Counted from the first letter of the stretch, positions 47,943 to 60,531 are shown. The stretch: DNA of 64,000 nucleotides from Basidiobolus meristosporus CBS 931.73 (GCA_002104905.1 MCFE01000071.1:1-64000); one strand, 5' to 3'. The notes: generated from the sequence alone by a model not told the origin. Numbers and translations are program-made.

Positions 47943-49772
47943 GTCAGCATTACTTGTTCTGAAACTCAAAGATTCCAAATAGGAATCTATTATGCAATTC
48001 CAGGCACTTAGTGATGGTTTGAGTCCATATAGAGACTTTTTAAGCTTCCAGAGCAAATGTGGGTTGTCTTGATCAGCTAACCCACTAGGCTGGTCAATTT
48101 ACACATCCTCATCAAGTTCTCCATTTAAAATGCAGCTTTTGCATCCACTGGATGTATAAAAAACTGATATTTGGCTGCAATAGCCTCTATTAATCTAATG
48201 GAATTAAAACTTGGCTACCAGTGCAAAGGTCTCAGTGTAGTCAGGTCCTTTTAGTTAAGAGTATCCTTTAGCCACAAGTCTTGCTTTGTATCTTGCAATT
48301 GTACAATCAGCCCTGATTTTGCTTGAAAAACCCATCTGCATCCAATTGATTTTGGTTGATTGGTAATTTGACTAAGTCCCAAGTTTAATTTTCCATCAGA
48401 CAACAGATCCTTTGACTTGATTAGCTTCCTTGCTTTAGTATTGTAGAGTCTGTATGCTTTATTCTCATTGCAGTAGCTTAAAAATATGCACTTTGCAATT
48501 TTGGTTCAGATTTGACTGATTTCTGGGCAGTTTCTTGACATATGCTCCACACCCAAATTGTCTTAGATGTTCTGCACTTGGTCTGTATGCATACCATGCT
48601 TCAAATGGAGTAGAAGCATGGAGTTTTCATTTTAACTCCTATTTTTGGGGTATTCAGCTGTGGCAACTGATTCTGTACTATATCTATAGGATAATTTTTG
48701 ATCATGTATTATACATCTTGCCATATCAATTATTGATCTGTTTCCACTTTCTGCTATTCCATTTTGATTTGGAGAGTATGGTACAGTAGTCTCTTGCCTA
48801 TCCCATGAATTTTTTACCAGTGGATGAACTGTTTTGAGGTGTATTCTCCACCATTGTCAGAACGTATCTTCTTAATTTCATTAAGCAGCTTCTCTCTCCA
48901 CCATAGCATTGAATTCTCAGAACTTAGACAGAGCTTCTTCCTTTCTCTCTATGAGGTAGACCCACATGTATGTTGCATAATCATCAATAAAAGTGATTAA
49001 ATACTTCATCCCACCTAAGGATAAATTTTGCATAGGTCCACACAGATCTGAGCAAATTAGATCTAATTTTGTCTTGATTTTGATTGACTTAGAGCTCTTG
49101 AACAGTTGTCTGGCTTATTGTCTTATATGTCAGCCTCACAGTGCTCCAAATTAGCTGGGGGATCAGTTTTTACTCTGGAAATCAGCTAACTATTGATCAT
49201 CTTGCACAAATAATCAAAATTGATGTGACCCAATCTCCTGTGCCTAAGCATTGGTGTTTCTTCATTTAAGTTACTATATTGGCTTCCAGATGTGATGGAA
49301 TATAAGTCAGCTTACACAGATTTGAATTTATGATACCAAAAGCAATATGAGCACCATTTTGATCAGTGACCCTGCATCCAGAATTGTCATAGTCAAAACT
49401 AAGCCCTTCTGCTGTGGCCTTGCTTACTAATAGTAGGTTTTTGGCTATTTTTGGTACATAGAGTACCTCTTTGAAGGTCAGCAAGTGGGATCCTTCACTT
49501 CTTCTAAGGCTTACTTGGATAGCTCCTTCTCCCACTTTATGAGGCATTCCATTGCCACCCATGAAAACTTTCTTAATTGGAATATCCTGATATGGAGTAA
49601 AAATTTTGTATTGTTGTTTATGGTGTTGAGATGCTCCAAAGTCAATATTCCACATCTGAGAATCCTTTTTGTGGTCATATTTTTTTGCTCATACAATTAG
49701 TCTTTCTTCAGTTGTTGCAGCATTTCCATATTTAGGCCTTTCTGCTGACTATCTCTTGTTTTCAAGCACCGG

Positions 49773-50843
49773 TGTAGTGGGGTGACAGTGACACCCACTG
49801 ACAGATGTGCTCATTCCCTTATTTTCTACTTCCCTATATCTCTACTACACTTATTTTAGTTTTATCCCATTTGTCCTACCCAATCAGTACTATCCCATAA
49901 GCCGGTTGCCTATCACACCTGCTTACCTTATTGCATAAGTTACCCCTCACTTTATGTAAGATTACTAGCTACAAGTGCTTCTATATTAGGCAAGTACCCG
50001 CGCCAGTACCCGTGACACATGATCAACCCGTGTCACCATCCCTACCATTTCCATACCATATATGGCATCCCCATGTTACACAGGTATCAGAATACTGATT
50101 CCTGATTGGTTGGATGTGCTGTGCCTCTTAGAACCTTCCGGCACCTACTTAGAACATTCTTAGGTCATTCTGATGTCATTAAGATTTCTATTGATCTCCG
50201 GAACCTTCTGGAACACCATGATTAGTAATCACTTAGCCAGTGAGAAAAGTATATAAGGGAGGCTATCCCTCAACAATAAATCATCATCCCTTTTATCAAT
50301 ATACTGACTTGTTGATTAGTGTGATCACTGCTACCTGCTGCTACCTGAACTTCCAACCCCAGACCACAGGACACTCCCAGGAAACCGCGCTGACAGCCAA
50401 CTGACCTTGGAGGCACTACTTGTGAGGAATACTCAGAGTAGGTATCTTTTATTATATTTGATTCTTTCCCAAGTTTGTTCTTGTACAGGCAAAGATACTT
50501 TTCTGTCTTTGTAACTATTGACCACAGCTGCATTCTTATCAAGTCCCTGCTGGTGGAGTTTACAGTTATTTTGACTTTGGAAGCTTTAGTACATTGTCAT
50601 CTCAAAGGACGCTGAACCCAGCACATACTTTTGTTAAGACGCCAACTAAGTTGGGGATTGTAGCTCAATAGTTTTCCCTTGACAAGCTTGTGGCTTTATT
50701 CCCCTTCACATTAGATTAGAGACAGAACCCAAGTATTCCTAGCAAGCTTTTGCCAGAGGTTATTGCACCCAGTGAACACCCCACACACAAAACACTTGAG
50801 AAGTGTTGGACGTAACTCTCCCTTGGACCTATACACCACCACA
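49773..50843 (+). repeat. G-family gypsy solo LTR, young copy G2
   Basis: 1,070-1,071 bp, TGTAGTGGGGTGACAG...TATACACCACCACA. It carries TATATAAGG near 50,250 and AATAAA near 50,275. ACCGG precedes it and (A)CCGG follows, the A being shared with the LTR end, so a 5-bp target duplication is likely. The copia C sequence is continuous across it. Confidence 0.9.
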
Positions 50844-51184
50844 CCGGTCTGATGTGTGTCCTTTCCTTTTGCAGTAGTTGCAAAACAGATTGCTATTGCC
50901 TTTAAAAGATCTTTGGTATCTTCTTTGTTAGCTTTCATTACTCATGAACAAATCTTCTTTCTTCCTTCTTATTGGCATTTGATATTCTTAACTCTTTATG
51001 CAGGAGCCTTCCATAAAGATAACTTAAGATCAAATCTTCAGTTCTGGACTCTAGGGCTAATACAAGGACCTGAAAGTTGTCTGTCAGGCTGTTCAGGATG
51101 GTTTCAACTACATCTTCATAAGTAATTGGGACACCCACAGATTCCATTTAATCCACCAGCAGGGTATTCTCTATATGAAAAATT

Positions 51185-51454
51185 ATTGTGATGACTCCAT
51201 CAAACAGCTGTCATAGATTCTCAGTCATGAGACCAAGTGGTATTGATTTCATCAGGACACTGTGCAAAGACTGTAACAAAATAATTGCACCCTGGATATC
51301 ATATAAAACTTAGTTAAATGTATCACAACAACAATATAAAGGTGGCTTTTGATTGGTTCTATGCCAGTTTTCTCACTTTGGGATCTCAGACACTCTATCA
51401 CCTCCTATGATTGTGTGCATTGACTGGCTATTGCCTCTTTTTCACGCGTCTTAA
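51185..51454 (-). repeat. Unclassified repeat family T, copy 4, left part
   Basis: Contains the TTCATCAGGACACTGTGCAAA and TTGACTGGCTATTGCCTCTTTTTCAC blocks shared with T copy 2 (28,780 and 28,935). It is split from its right part (60,532-60,761) by the S retrotransposon. Confidence 0.65.
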
Positions 51455-51832
51455 TGTAAGTACTAAATGTAATACCCACTCTTTGTCCAAGAGCTCTCCC
51501 CAGAGTCCTACCCAATGTCCCCCAGTATCCTCCCTATGATTCCCCCATGCGTCCTCCCTCCTATCCCCACCCTTATCTAGTAAGAACACTTGCCATAACA
51601 GGAAGGTGTTCACACCCCTATTTTATAACAAATTGTGTGTTATCTAAGCCCCCCAAGTGATATATATATACCTATCCAATTGAACCAAGTTAGAGGACAA
51701 GAGGATTTAGATGGAATAAACACCAGTCTTTATTACCTTGCTACCTTCTATTGGAAGATATTCCGAACCAAGTGGTATCAACTTGACCTACAAGCTCTCC
51801 CACTCACAAAGTACAGTCAGTATTAACTCACA
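51455..51832 (+). repeat. 5' LTR of gypsy element S
   Basis: 378 bp; contains TGATATATATATACC (about 51,658-51,672) and ends AACTCACA. It matches the LTR at 60,154 over its whole length. Confidence 0.88.
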
Positions 51833-51845
51833 TATTTGGTGCTGT

Positions 51846-52915
51846 TGTGGTGGTGTATAGGTCCAAGGGAAAGATACATCCAACACTTCTCAAGTGTTTT
51901 GTGTGTGGGGTGTTCACTGGGTGCAATAGCCTCTGGCAAAAGCTTGCTAGGAATACTTGGGTTCTGTCTCTAATCTAATGTGAAGGGGAATAAAGCCACA
52001 AGCTTGTCAAGGGAAAACTATTGAGCTACAATCCCCAACTTAGTTGGCGTCTTAACAAAAGTATGTGCTGGGTTTGGCATCCTTTGAGAAGACAATGTAC
52101 TAAAGCTTCCAAGGTCAAAATAACTGTAAACTCTACCTGCAGGGACTTGATAAAAATGCAACTGTGGTCAATAGCTACAATGACAGAAAAGTATCTTTGC
52201 CTGTACAAGAACAAACTTGGGAAAGAATCAAATATAATAAAAGATGCCTACTCTGAGTATTCCTCACAAGTAGTGCCTCCAAGGTCAGTTGGCTGTCAGA
52301 GCAGTTTCCTGGGAGTGTCCTGTGGTCTGGGGTTGGAAGTTCAGGTATCAGCAGGTAGCAGTGATCACACTAATCAACAAGTTGGTATATTGATAAAAGG
52401 GATGATGATTTATTGTTGAGGGATAGCCTCCCTTATATACTTTTCTTATTGGCTAAGTGATTGCTAATCATGGTGTTTGAGAAGGTTCCAGATATCAATA
52501 GAAATCTCAATGACATCAGAATGATCTAAGAATGTTCTGAGTAGGTGCCATAAGGTCCTAAGAGGCACAGCACATCCAACCAATCAGGAATCAGTATTCT
52601 GAAACCTGTGTAATATAGGAACACCATATATGGTATGGAAATGGTGGGGATGGTAACACAGGTTGATCATGTGTCACAGGTACTGGCACAAGTACTTGCC
52701 CAATATAGAAGCACTTATAGCTAGTAATCTTACACAAAGTGAGGGGTAACTTATGCAATTAGGTAAGCAGGTGTGATAGTCTACCGGCTTATGGGATAGT
52801 ACTGATTGGGTAAGACAAATGGGATAAAACTAAAATAAGTGTAGTAGAGATATAGGGAAGTGAAAATAAGGGAATGAGCACATCTGTCAGTGGGTGTCAC
52901 TGTCACCCCACTACA
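51846..52915 (-). repeat. G-family LTR G3, minus orientation (3' LTR of a pol remnant)
   Basis: Reverse complement of the G LTR (TGTGGTGGTGTATAGG...CACCCCACTACA). Directly to its right, CCCCCCCCCTCAG (about 52,921-52,932) reads on the minus strand as a polypurine tract CTGAGGGGGGGGG, the expected neighbour of a 3' LTR. Confidence 0.88.
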
Positions 52916-54959
52916 TCTACCCCCCCCCTCAGCTTTGAACTTGGGTTAAAGCAAACTAATCTTGATGTGCAAAATTCCTATGCTTGAATAACTTAAGTTG
53001 GTTTCCAGCAACTGGTGCTCTCAACTGGCTGTTGTCAAGCTTGGATATGTAATAACTTCCATTTCCAATCACTTTGGATATGAGGTAGGGGCCAGTCCAT
53101 TTGTTGTCAAACTTCCAACTCCATTGTTTGTCCAAGGTGAAATTATAGAGTAATACTGGGTCTCCTAGTGATAGTGGTTTTGGTCTTGTTGGGTGTGATT
53201 TGTCAAAGGGCACCTTGTTCTTCAGTCATGTATCCTTAAGTTGTTAAGCAGCTCTGCTGATATTCAGGTCATGGTGATCAAGTTGCTGTATGCAAGTTGC
53301 AAGGAGGTCTTCAGTCTGTATATTGGATCTCCAATTCAATGAGTTCCAAGTGACTGTGTTTAACTCAACTGCTAGTATGCAGTCATGTCAATAGAGTAGC
53401 TTGAATGGCAATAATCCAGTTGTTCTCTTGGTGTTAATTCTAGCTGCCCAGAGTGCAAGATGTAATTGCTGTGGCCACAATGTTGTGTTATTCTCACAGG
53501 TCTTGACAAGAGAGTTCACCAATGGCCCATGTACTCTCTCTATCATTCCGTTGGCTTGAGGGTGGTAAGCTGTTGTAAAAGCAATGTGTATCTTGTACTT
53601 TGAGCACAACTCCTGGATCATTTGGGATGTCATCTCTCCTCTGTCAGCAACAAACTGTTGGATGCAGCCAAATCTGCAGATAATGTCTTCATGTATAAAT
53701 CTCCATATAGTGTGGCTCTTGTCGTTGGGCAAGGCTTGAGCCTCTGCCCACCCACTAAGGTCATCTCTAGCAACAATCAGGTACTTTTTTGATCCAGCTG
53801 TTGGCATTTGGACAAGGTCAATACCAACCTTTTGCCATAGACAGATTGTGTAAGTAGGATGCAGTGGTTCTTCATAACACTTGGAGGATCACTTCTGGCA
53901 GGCTACACATGGCTCAACAAAGTGTTTGATATCATAGTACATGTTTTCCCAGTAGTACCTCTGAGCTGTAGTATTGTAGGTGGCTTCTTGTCCTCTATGT
54001 CCTCCTGGTTCTCCTTGGTGGATACTTGTCATGATGTTCAGTTGCTCTTGAGGGGTAGTGACCACTCTTCTTGGCATAAGTCTAGGCTTCACTTGCTTAA
54101 AGAGAAGATCATCTTTGAGATAGTAGTGGTGTGCCTTCTTTCTGAGTTTTCTAAACTCCTGAATTCCCATCCAACTAGGTTTCTTAAGTGTCCTTAGATA
54201 TTCCTTGATCAGACTCCAGGTAGTTCTCACTTGGTCTTTGATGGCAATCTGTTGGATCTCTGCATCAATAATGTCATCAAAGTGAGGGTCCAAGTCTTCA
54301 AATAATTGTGGTTGATTCCTAGAGAGCGCATCAGCCACAACATTTGTCTTGCCAGGGATATGTCTGACCTCAAAGTCAAACATTTTCAGCCATGCCATCC
54401 ATTTGTTTGTGGCATCATCAGGCAGGTCAGGCTTGTTAATCATTCCTATAAGTGGCTTGGCATCTGTCTCCAGGATAAAATATGTCACGTAGAGTTATGA
54501 CTTCAGTTCCCTCAGCATCTTCACAACTCCTAGTAGTTCTCTCTTAATCTGTGAGTATCTTTGTTCTCTAGGAGAGAATAGGCAGCTCTCATATCTGCAG
54601 GCATAGCGGTTGCCATCTTCATCATCTTGGCCAAGTAGTGCTCCAGCTTGTATAGGGCTTGCATCAACTGTCAAAATAAGTGGGCATTCAGTGTTCTGAT
54701 AGTCAATAGGTCTTAGAACTGGTGGAGATACTAAGGCCTCTTTCAGTAATTGCATGGCTTCTTTTTGCTCTTCTCCCCAGATAAATGGGGTGTTCTTTCT
54801 TTGTAGTCGGTAAATTGGTACTGCTATCTCAGAAAATCTTGGGATCCAGATCCTAAAGAGCCCACAAGCTGCCACAACAGGCTACCCTATAGTGATACAA
54901 ATGATTGAAGGACAGGGATCCTCTGTAAGAAAGGAAAAATTGCCTCCCCAGAAGACTGT
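52916..54959 (-). pseudogene. G-family gypsy pol remnant (RNase H, integrase)
   Basis: On the minus strand, in order from the right: RT thumb/RNase H (54,495-54,875; LTVDASPIQAGALLGQ, SPREQRYSQIKREL); RNase H end (HIPGKTNVVADALSR); integrase zinc domain (HQGEPGGHRGQEATY ... CVACQK); integrase core (53,388-53,807; ARDDLSGWAEA, YHPQANGMIERVHG); C-terminal SH3-like region (52,956-53,213; GDPVLLYNF, KWTGPYLI). The gypsy order RT-RNase H-integrase is clear. Stops separate the pieces, and everything upstream (gag, protease, RT fingers/palm) is missing because the sequence ends at LTR G4. Confidence 0.85.
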
Positions 54960-56028
54960 TGTAGTGGGGTGACAGTGACACCCACTGACAGATGTGCTCA
55001 TTCCCTTATTTTCTACTTCCCTTCATCTCTACTACACTTATTTTAGTTTTATCCCATTTGTCTTACCCAATCAGTACTATCCCATAAGCCGGTTGACTAT
55101 CACACCTGCTTACCCTTGCATAAGTTACCCCTCACTTGATGTAAGATTACTAGCTATAAGTGCTTCTATATTAGGCAAGTACCTGCGCCAGTACCCATGA
55201 CACATGAGCAACCCGTGTCACCATCCCTAGCATTTCCATACCGTATATGGTATCCCCATGTTACACAGGTTTCACAATACTGATTCCTGATTGGTTGGAT
55301 GTGCTGTGCCTCTTAGAACCTTCCGGCAGCTACTTAGAACATTCTTAGGTCATCCTGATGTCATTAAGATCTCTATTGATATCTGGAACCTCCTGGAACA
55401 CCATGATTAGTAATCACTTAGCCAGTGCGAAAAGTATATAAGGGAGCCTATCCCTCTACAATAAATCATCATCCCTTTTATCAATATACCGACTTGTTGA
55501 TTTGTGTGATCACTGCTACCTGCTGCTACCTGAACTTCCAATCCCAGACCACAGGACACTCCCAGGAAACCGTGCTGACAGCCAACTGACCTTAGAGGCA
55601 CTACTTGTGAGGAATACTCAGAGTAGGTATCTTTTATTATATTTCATTCTTTCCCAAGTTTGTTCTTGTACAGGCCAAGATACTTTTCTGTCTTTGTAAC
55701 TATTGACCACAGCTGCATTCTTATCAAGTCCCTGCTGGTGGAGTTTACAGTTATTTTGACTTTGGAAGCTTTAGTACATTGTCATCTCAAAGGACGCTGA
55801 ACCCAGCACATACTTTTGTTAAGATGCCAACTAATTTGGGGATTGTAGCTCAATAGTATTCCCCTGACAAGCTTGTGGCTTTATTCCCCTTCACATTAGA
55901 TTAGAGACAGAACCCAAGTATTCCTAGCAAGCTTTTGCCAGAGGTTAATGCACCCAGTGAAAACCCCACACATAAAACACTTGAGAAGTGTTGAACATAT
56001 CTCTCCCTTTGACCTATACACCACCACA
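54960..56028 (+). repeat. G-family LTR G4, plus orientation
   Basis: About 1,069 bp, TGTAGTGGGGTGACAG...TATACACCACCACA, close to G2 and G5. It faces the opposite way to G3 although the two bracket the same pol remnant. No convincing target duplication was found. Confidence 0.88.
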
Positions 56029-57011
56029 CCGTGAGTTAGAAGAATTATGGCAAAAGGTCCAAGAACTCTCAATTAACAATGTTCAAGAAGTCCCCAAAGA
56101 AGGTGATAAACTCTGGGAAGCTGTTGTAGATTTAGAAGCCCAGGTACAAGCCCTGACCCAACAGATGGAAGAACTGCAACAATAGTACCTGTGTTATGTA
56201 TGTGGAGAAGTAGGCCACCAAGCCCACAAATGTTAAAAATGGTACAGACATGAACCCATACCAGACACAAAAGAGAAGAAGGCATCAAAAGACAGAGTCT
56301 CTTGCCAGGAGGCCAACAGGACTCAGTCAATTTAAGCCCTCTGGTCTGAGTAGTTTAAGTATGGAAGAAGAAGCATTGACATGAAGCTTCTTGAGAGGAG
56401 GCAAAGAAACCTGTAGTAGAGGTTCTGTCAAGAGGAAAGATTGTGGAATTAGGTGAAGAGGTACATAATGAGCCTTGGGAAGAAGTGTTGAAGCAAGCAA
56501 AGAACTTTAGTATGTCTTCCACAGCCTATTTCCCATAACAAAGGTACTAGAGCAAACCAAGGCAACCCTCCCAATAACCAACTTACTGGGATCAGCCTTG
56601 GCTCTAGTCAAGGAACTGATAGAGGGATTGAAGGAGATAACAACCCTTCATGTCAGCCAGATGGTTCTGCAAAAACCAAATAAAGGTACATATGTAAAGG
56701 TAAATATTGAGAATAAGGAGATTTTTGCCCTTATCAACACAGGATCCTCTACATTGATCATGTCAGAATCATTAGCAAAACTTCTAAAGTTAAATATAGT
56801 CCCCAACAACACCATTTGGGTACAGCTAGCAAATGACCAACTGGACACAACAGTAGGAGTGGTGCCTAGTTGCCCCATCCAGCTAGGCAACTTGATTATA
56901 AAGCAAGATGTTGTGGTCCTACCCGTTGCAGCCAACAACTTACCTATTGGTGAGAGTTGGTTTATCCAACATAAGATGGATATACTTTACAGTGCATCTG
57001 AGCTCAGGTGA
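56029..57011 (+). pseudogene. Gypsy S gag end and aspartic protease remnant
   Basis: A coiled gag C-terminus (LWEAVVDLEAQVQALTQQM) is followed by a zinc knuckle (CYVCGEVGHQAHKC) broken by stops. The frame 56,598-57,011 is a retropepsin domain with INTGSS where DTGSS is expected, so the catalytic Asp is lost. Confidence 0.75.
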
Positions 57012-57604
57012 GATACCAAGAGTATCCCACTGATTTACATTACCAATGAGAGCAAGGTGCATAGCAACAGTGTGACAATTGAAGAGGTGAAATTGTTGCA
57101 GTCTCCAATCATCACACAAAAGGTGATAAAAATACCACCAGCTAGTGAGATGGTGATCTCATTTGCAACACCAATAGCTTATTTGACAAGCGTAAGAATG
57201 ATAATTGCAGCAAAGGTATCCAAGCAACTGAAAGGAATCTCAATCCCTAAAGCATGGATACCACCAAAATTTGAAACACAAAGTCTGAAGTGCTTAGTAG
57301 TAAACAACAGGTGACACATGGTGACATTGCTTAGAGGAGTGTCATTGTTAAACCCAGAGGAAGTTGATGGAAACAACCAAGGACCACCTACAAACAAGGA
57401 ACCAGAGGAAGAACTCCCCAAACTAGACATGGACACTGGTCTCCCACTTGCATTATAAGACAAGCTCCTAGAAGGAATATGCCTGCTTGCCAAGTATCCT
57501 CTAAGAACCAAGTAATTGGCCATATACAGGGGGTGTATCACTAAATACACCTTGCTGACAAATACGCAATTAAGCAAAAAGCCTATAGGAACTCAAAAAT
57601 TGAC

Positions 57605-57925
57605 ATGGACTATATCAAAGAGACAATTGAACCTTTATTCAAAGACAACATCATGACAGAGAGCCAGTCTCCGTGGGCCTCCCCTGTAGTGATAGTCCCA
57701 AAGAAAGATGGAAAGTTACGCTTTTGCATTGACTGCCAAAAATTGGATACTGTCACCCAGAAAGACATGTATCCACTACCGCAAATAGATAACCTCTTGG
57801 AAAAATTAATCAGAGCTAAATATTTTAGCTCTCTTAACTTAATCTCTGGGTATTGGCAAGTAGAAGTAGCCCCGGAAGATCAACCCAAAACTGCTTTTAT
57901 AATATTGTTTGGATTATACAAATGA
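57605..57925 (+). pseudogene. Gypsy S reverse transcriptase fragment
   Basis: Contains SPWASPVVIVPKKDGKLRFC and FSSLNLISGYWQVEVAPEDQPKTAF. The normal SSLDLISGYWQ has become SSLNLISG, losing the first catalytic Asp. The rest of RT and RNase H is deleted; integrase follows within 300 bp. Confidence 0.85.
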
Positions 57926-58079
57926 TTCATGGCACAGTCAAGAAACACCAAGATGCAGACTTCCACAGTTGCTAACCTGTTTTCCAAGTATGCATCAGCA
58001 ATGACTACAAGGATGTAATCTGCTTTAAAAGAAGAGGGAAGTATCCCAAACACACCCAAGCTGTCCAAAAAAAAGATCA

Positions 58080-58664
58080 GAAGACAACTGCCCAATTCAT
58101 TTTAGAAAACCTCATCTGCCGGCATGGATATCCTCAGATACTCCTGTCTAACAATGGTGATTCCTTCCTGAACAACACTGTGGCCATTTGTGCAAAATGA
58201 TGGGTGTGAAACAGGTCTTCACAGACATGTATCACCCCCAGACCAACAGATTAACCAAGAGGAAGAGCCAGACATGTTGCTGCATACTAGAGAAGCTCCA
58301 CTGGGAACTTCCCCAGTCATGGGCCAAGCTGCAGCCACTGAAAGTCCTGGCAATGTATAAAATACCAAATAAAACAATAGGTTTCACCCCATGCAAAGTT
58401 CTGTATGGACAAAGGCCCAAGTGGCATGAAGATGCTGGACTGATGATGGAAGGTTTCCCCTTGATGACACATAACAACTATGTAGAAAGGTTGATACACC
58501 ATATTGCCCTCCTATACATAAAAGTATTTGAAAATGTTGACAAGCACCTTCCCCCTCCACCCAAAAATAAGAAACTAATGGGGCAAAAGTGGACACTATG
58601 CAATAAAGTGTGGTACAACCAAATCATTTTAGGCCTCAAGTTTTGCATACAATCTACACCCTGA
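58080..58664 (+). pseudogene. Gypsy S integrase fragment
   Basis: Frames starting near 58,100 contain SNNGDSFLNN (second catalytic position), FTDMYHPQTNRLTKRK and IGFTPCKVLYGQRPKWHED, the typical gypsy integrase core end, with stops between. Confidence 0.75.
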
Positions 58665-58845
58665 TGGATTGGCCCTTACACCATTATTAGCTTGGATCAC
58701 AGGCCAAAGTACACCATCATCCTGAACTATAAGACATTCAGCAACATAGTGTCAGCCCATCTGAAACCATTTCATGATGATCCACCAATAATCACTGAAA
58801 CTAAAATTTGATTAAACAATTATCAGGACAAGGATAGAGGAAGCC

Positions 58846-60100
58846 ATGGGATACATGCAAAGTTTATTAGAGGAGATTTTAGTCAATATAGGTACAAATG
58901 ATATGCGCAAGGAAGTTTGCCCAAAGGGGAGAACAAAAGTATCCATATGGAAAGTGCCAAAGGAAACAGTTCATCCAAAACTGGCAATACTCCTCCCACC
59001 AGTGAGAATCAAGATAATATTGAAACCAAGACCAACCTGCTAGTGTTGAGAGATATGGTACAAGCATTACATGCAACAAGAGCCACCTATGAAGAGTTGT
59101 TTGCCAGAGCAGTCACGTTGATACAAGACATGATCAGAGAGGGACAAGACAAGTTACCCACGCCAATGCAAAGTATGGAGATACTACCCAAGAAGACCAT
59201 GTACTACCTAACAGGAGGTTTGTAGATCATTAAGGAGAAGGACACCGCACTGATTCCCGTATCCATACTGGACACAGTCAGGCAGAAGACACAAGGAATC
59301 AACCTTTGTTCCCTCACAAGACCTCAAGAGCCCCCCTGTTTTGTTGCATACTTGCCATTAATAGGTACCATGGTTGCTGAGGTATATGCAGACCTGGTAC
59401 AAGCTGCAAGAGCACCAGAAGTAGATCTCCCAATCAAAGGACTCCTCTGAGAAATTTGCAAACATCTCAAACTGCATATCCAAGAAGGAACCATCTTAGA
59501 GAAGATATGCAAATGGATTAAATACACTGGCCAGGTAACCCATGCAATCCACTGAGTTGCTGTGTTACAACTATTACAGTGGGTTACCATAGAACAACTC
59601 AGTAACCAGTACAAAGTCCAACTCCAAGAAGCCAAAGAAACTGCCGCAGACTCTGTTGGAACCATGAGACAAGTACAAATGCGCCTCAATTGCACCTCCA
59701 ATTCTACGGAAGAACTACAATATGTCTTGGAAGAAGCAAAAGCTTGTTATTGACAACAGGTGACTGTGAACCAAGTATATGCCCTCTTCAAAAGGTCCCC
59801 CACAATCATATTGAACACAAAAAGGACAAGCCCTGACAATGTTTGCAACATAAAGAAGCAAAATTTTTTGCGCTATTGCACTTTTTCTTGTTCTCCAACC
59901 CTCCCAAGGAACTTACCCAGAGCCCTATGATTTGCCAACTATTTGGCTCTGTGTGAGACATCCCTCAAGCAACTCAAGCCACACCCCACCCTGCCACCAA
60001 ATGGTATCAGGTACTCACCTGCAACCCCCTTGTGAGTGATAACCAGCAATGAAACTATAGTGGCTCCCCATGCTCTGTGAACAAAATCTACCCTGGAGAA
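58846..60100 (+). pseudogene. Unknown 3' reading region of gypsy S
   Basis: Between integrase and the 3' LTR lies about 1.3 kb with coding-like pieces: 58,917-59,225 (VQALHATRATYEELFARAVTLIQDM), an in-phase-like continuation to about 59,450, and 59,562-59,753 (a helical, Gln/Glu-rich stretch, EQLSNQYKVQLQEAKETAADS). I do not recognise it. It could be an extra open reading frame, as some gypsy elements carry downstream of pol, or captured sequence. Confidence 0.45.
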
Positions 60101-60153
60101 GCAAGTTAGTCAAAGAGCTTTGAGGACAAAGCTCCCTCTTAACCCTTGGTATA

Positions 60154-60531
60154 TGTGAGTACTAAATGTAGTACCCACTCTTTGCCCAAGAGTTCTCCCC
60201 AGAGTCCTACCCAAAGTCCCCCAGTATCCTCCCTATGACTCCCCCACGTGCCCTCCCTCCTATTCCCACCCTTTTCTAGTTAGAACACTTACTATAACAG
60301 GAAGGTGTTCACACCCCTATTTTATAACAAATGGTCTATTATCTAAGCCCCCCAAGTGATATATATATACCTATCCAATTGAACCAAGTTAGAGGACAAG
60401 AGGATTTGGATGGAATAAACACCAGTCTTTATTACCTTGCTACCTTCTGTTGGAAGCTATTCTGAACCAAGTGGTACTGACTTGACCTTCAAGCTCTCCC
60501 ACTCACAAAGTACAGTCAGTAATAACCCACA
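60154..60531 (+). repeat. 3' LTR of gypsy element S
   Basis: 378 bp, TGTGAGTACTAAATG...AATAACCCACA, followed by CTTAC and then T-repeat sequence. Confidence 0.88.

Larger units (their letters stand above)
46931..51180 (-). mobile_element. Ty1/copia copy C, old, interrupted by LTR G2
   Basis: Minus strand, from gag (about 51,150; ESVGVPITYEDVVETILNSLTD) through the zinc knuckle, interrupted at 49,773-50,843 by LTR G2, then protease (49,266-49,655), pre-integrase, integrase, RT and RNase H (47,246-47,641: ELSYYLGIKFSIDRST; 46,962-47,213: SDADWGQNLKDRRSTTE). It is cut off at about 46,931 within NPTFHARTKH. Neither LTR remains. It carries numerous frameshifts, deletions and a 169-bp tandem duplication; the protease motif reads IDFG. 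It is older than copy A. Confidence 0.85.
51455..60531 (+). mobile_element. Ty3/gypsy element S with 378-bp LTRs, carrying nested G-family DNA
   Basis: Equal-length LTRs (51455-51832 and 60154-60531; TGTAAGTACTAAATG...TTAACTCACA and TGTGAGTACTAAATG...TAACCCACA). Flanks are CTTAA before and CTTAC after, matching the uninterrupted T sequence GCTTAC at about 28,962, so S inserted into T. After 13 bases of internal sequence starting TATTTGGTGCTG (a possible primer site, TGGTGCTG) comes the G-derived block 51,846-56,028. The S internal part resumes at 56,029 with the gag end, protease, RT, integrase and a long 3' region. Confidence 0.85.

Noticed and set aside
52021-52419. 132-codon frame inside LTR G3, also seen as about 90 codons antisense in G2 and G5
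   Set aside because: It recurs only because the LTRs are nearly identical; it starts and ends differently in each copy and shows no motif. Treated as a chance frame in the LTR.
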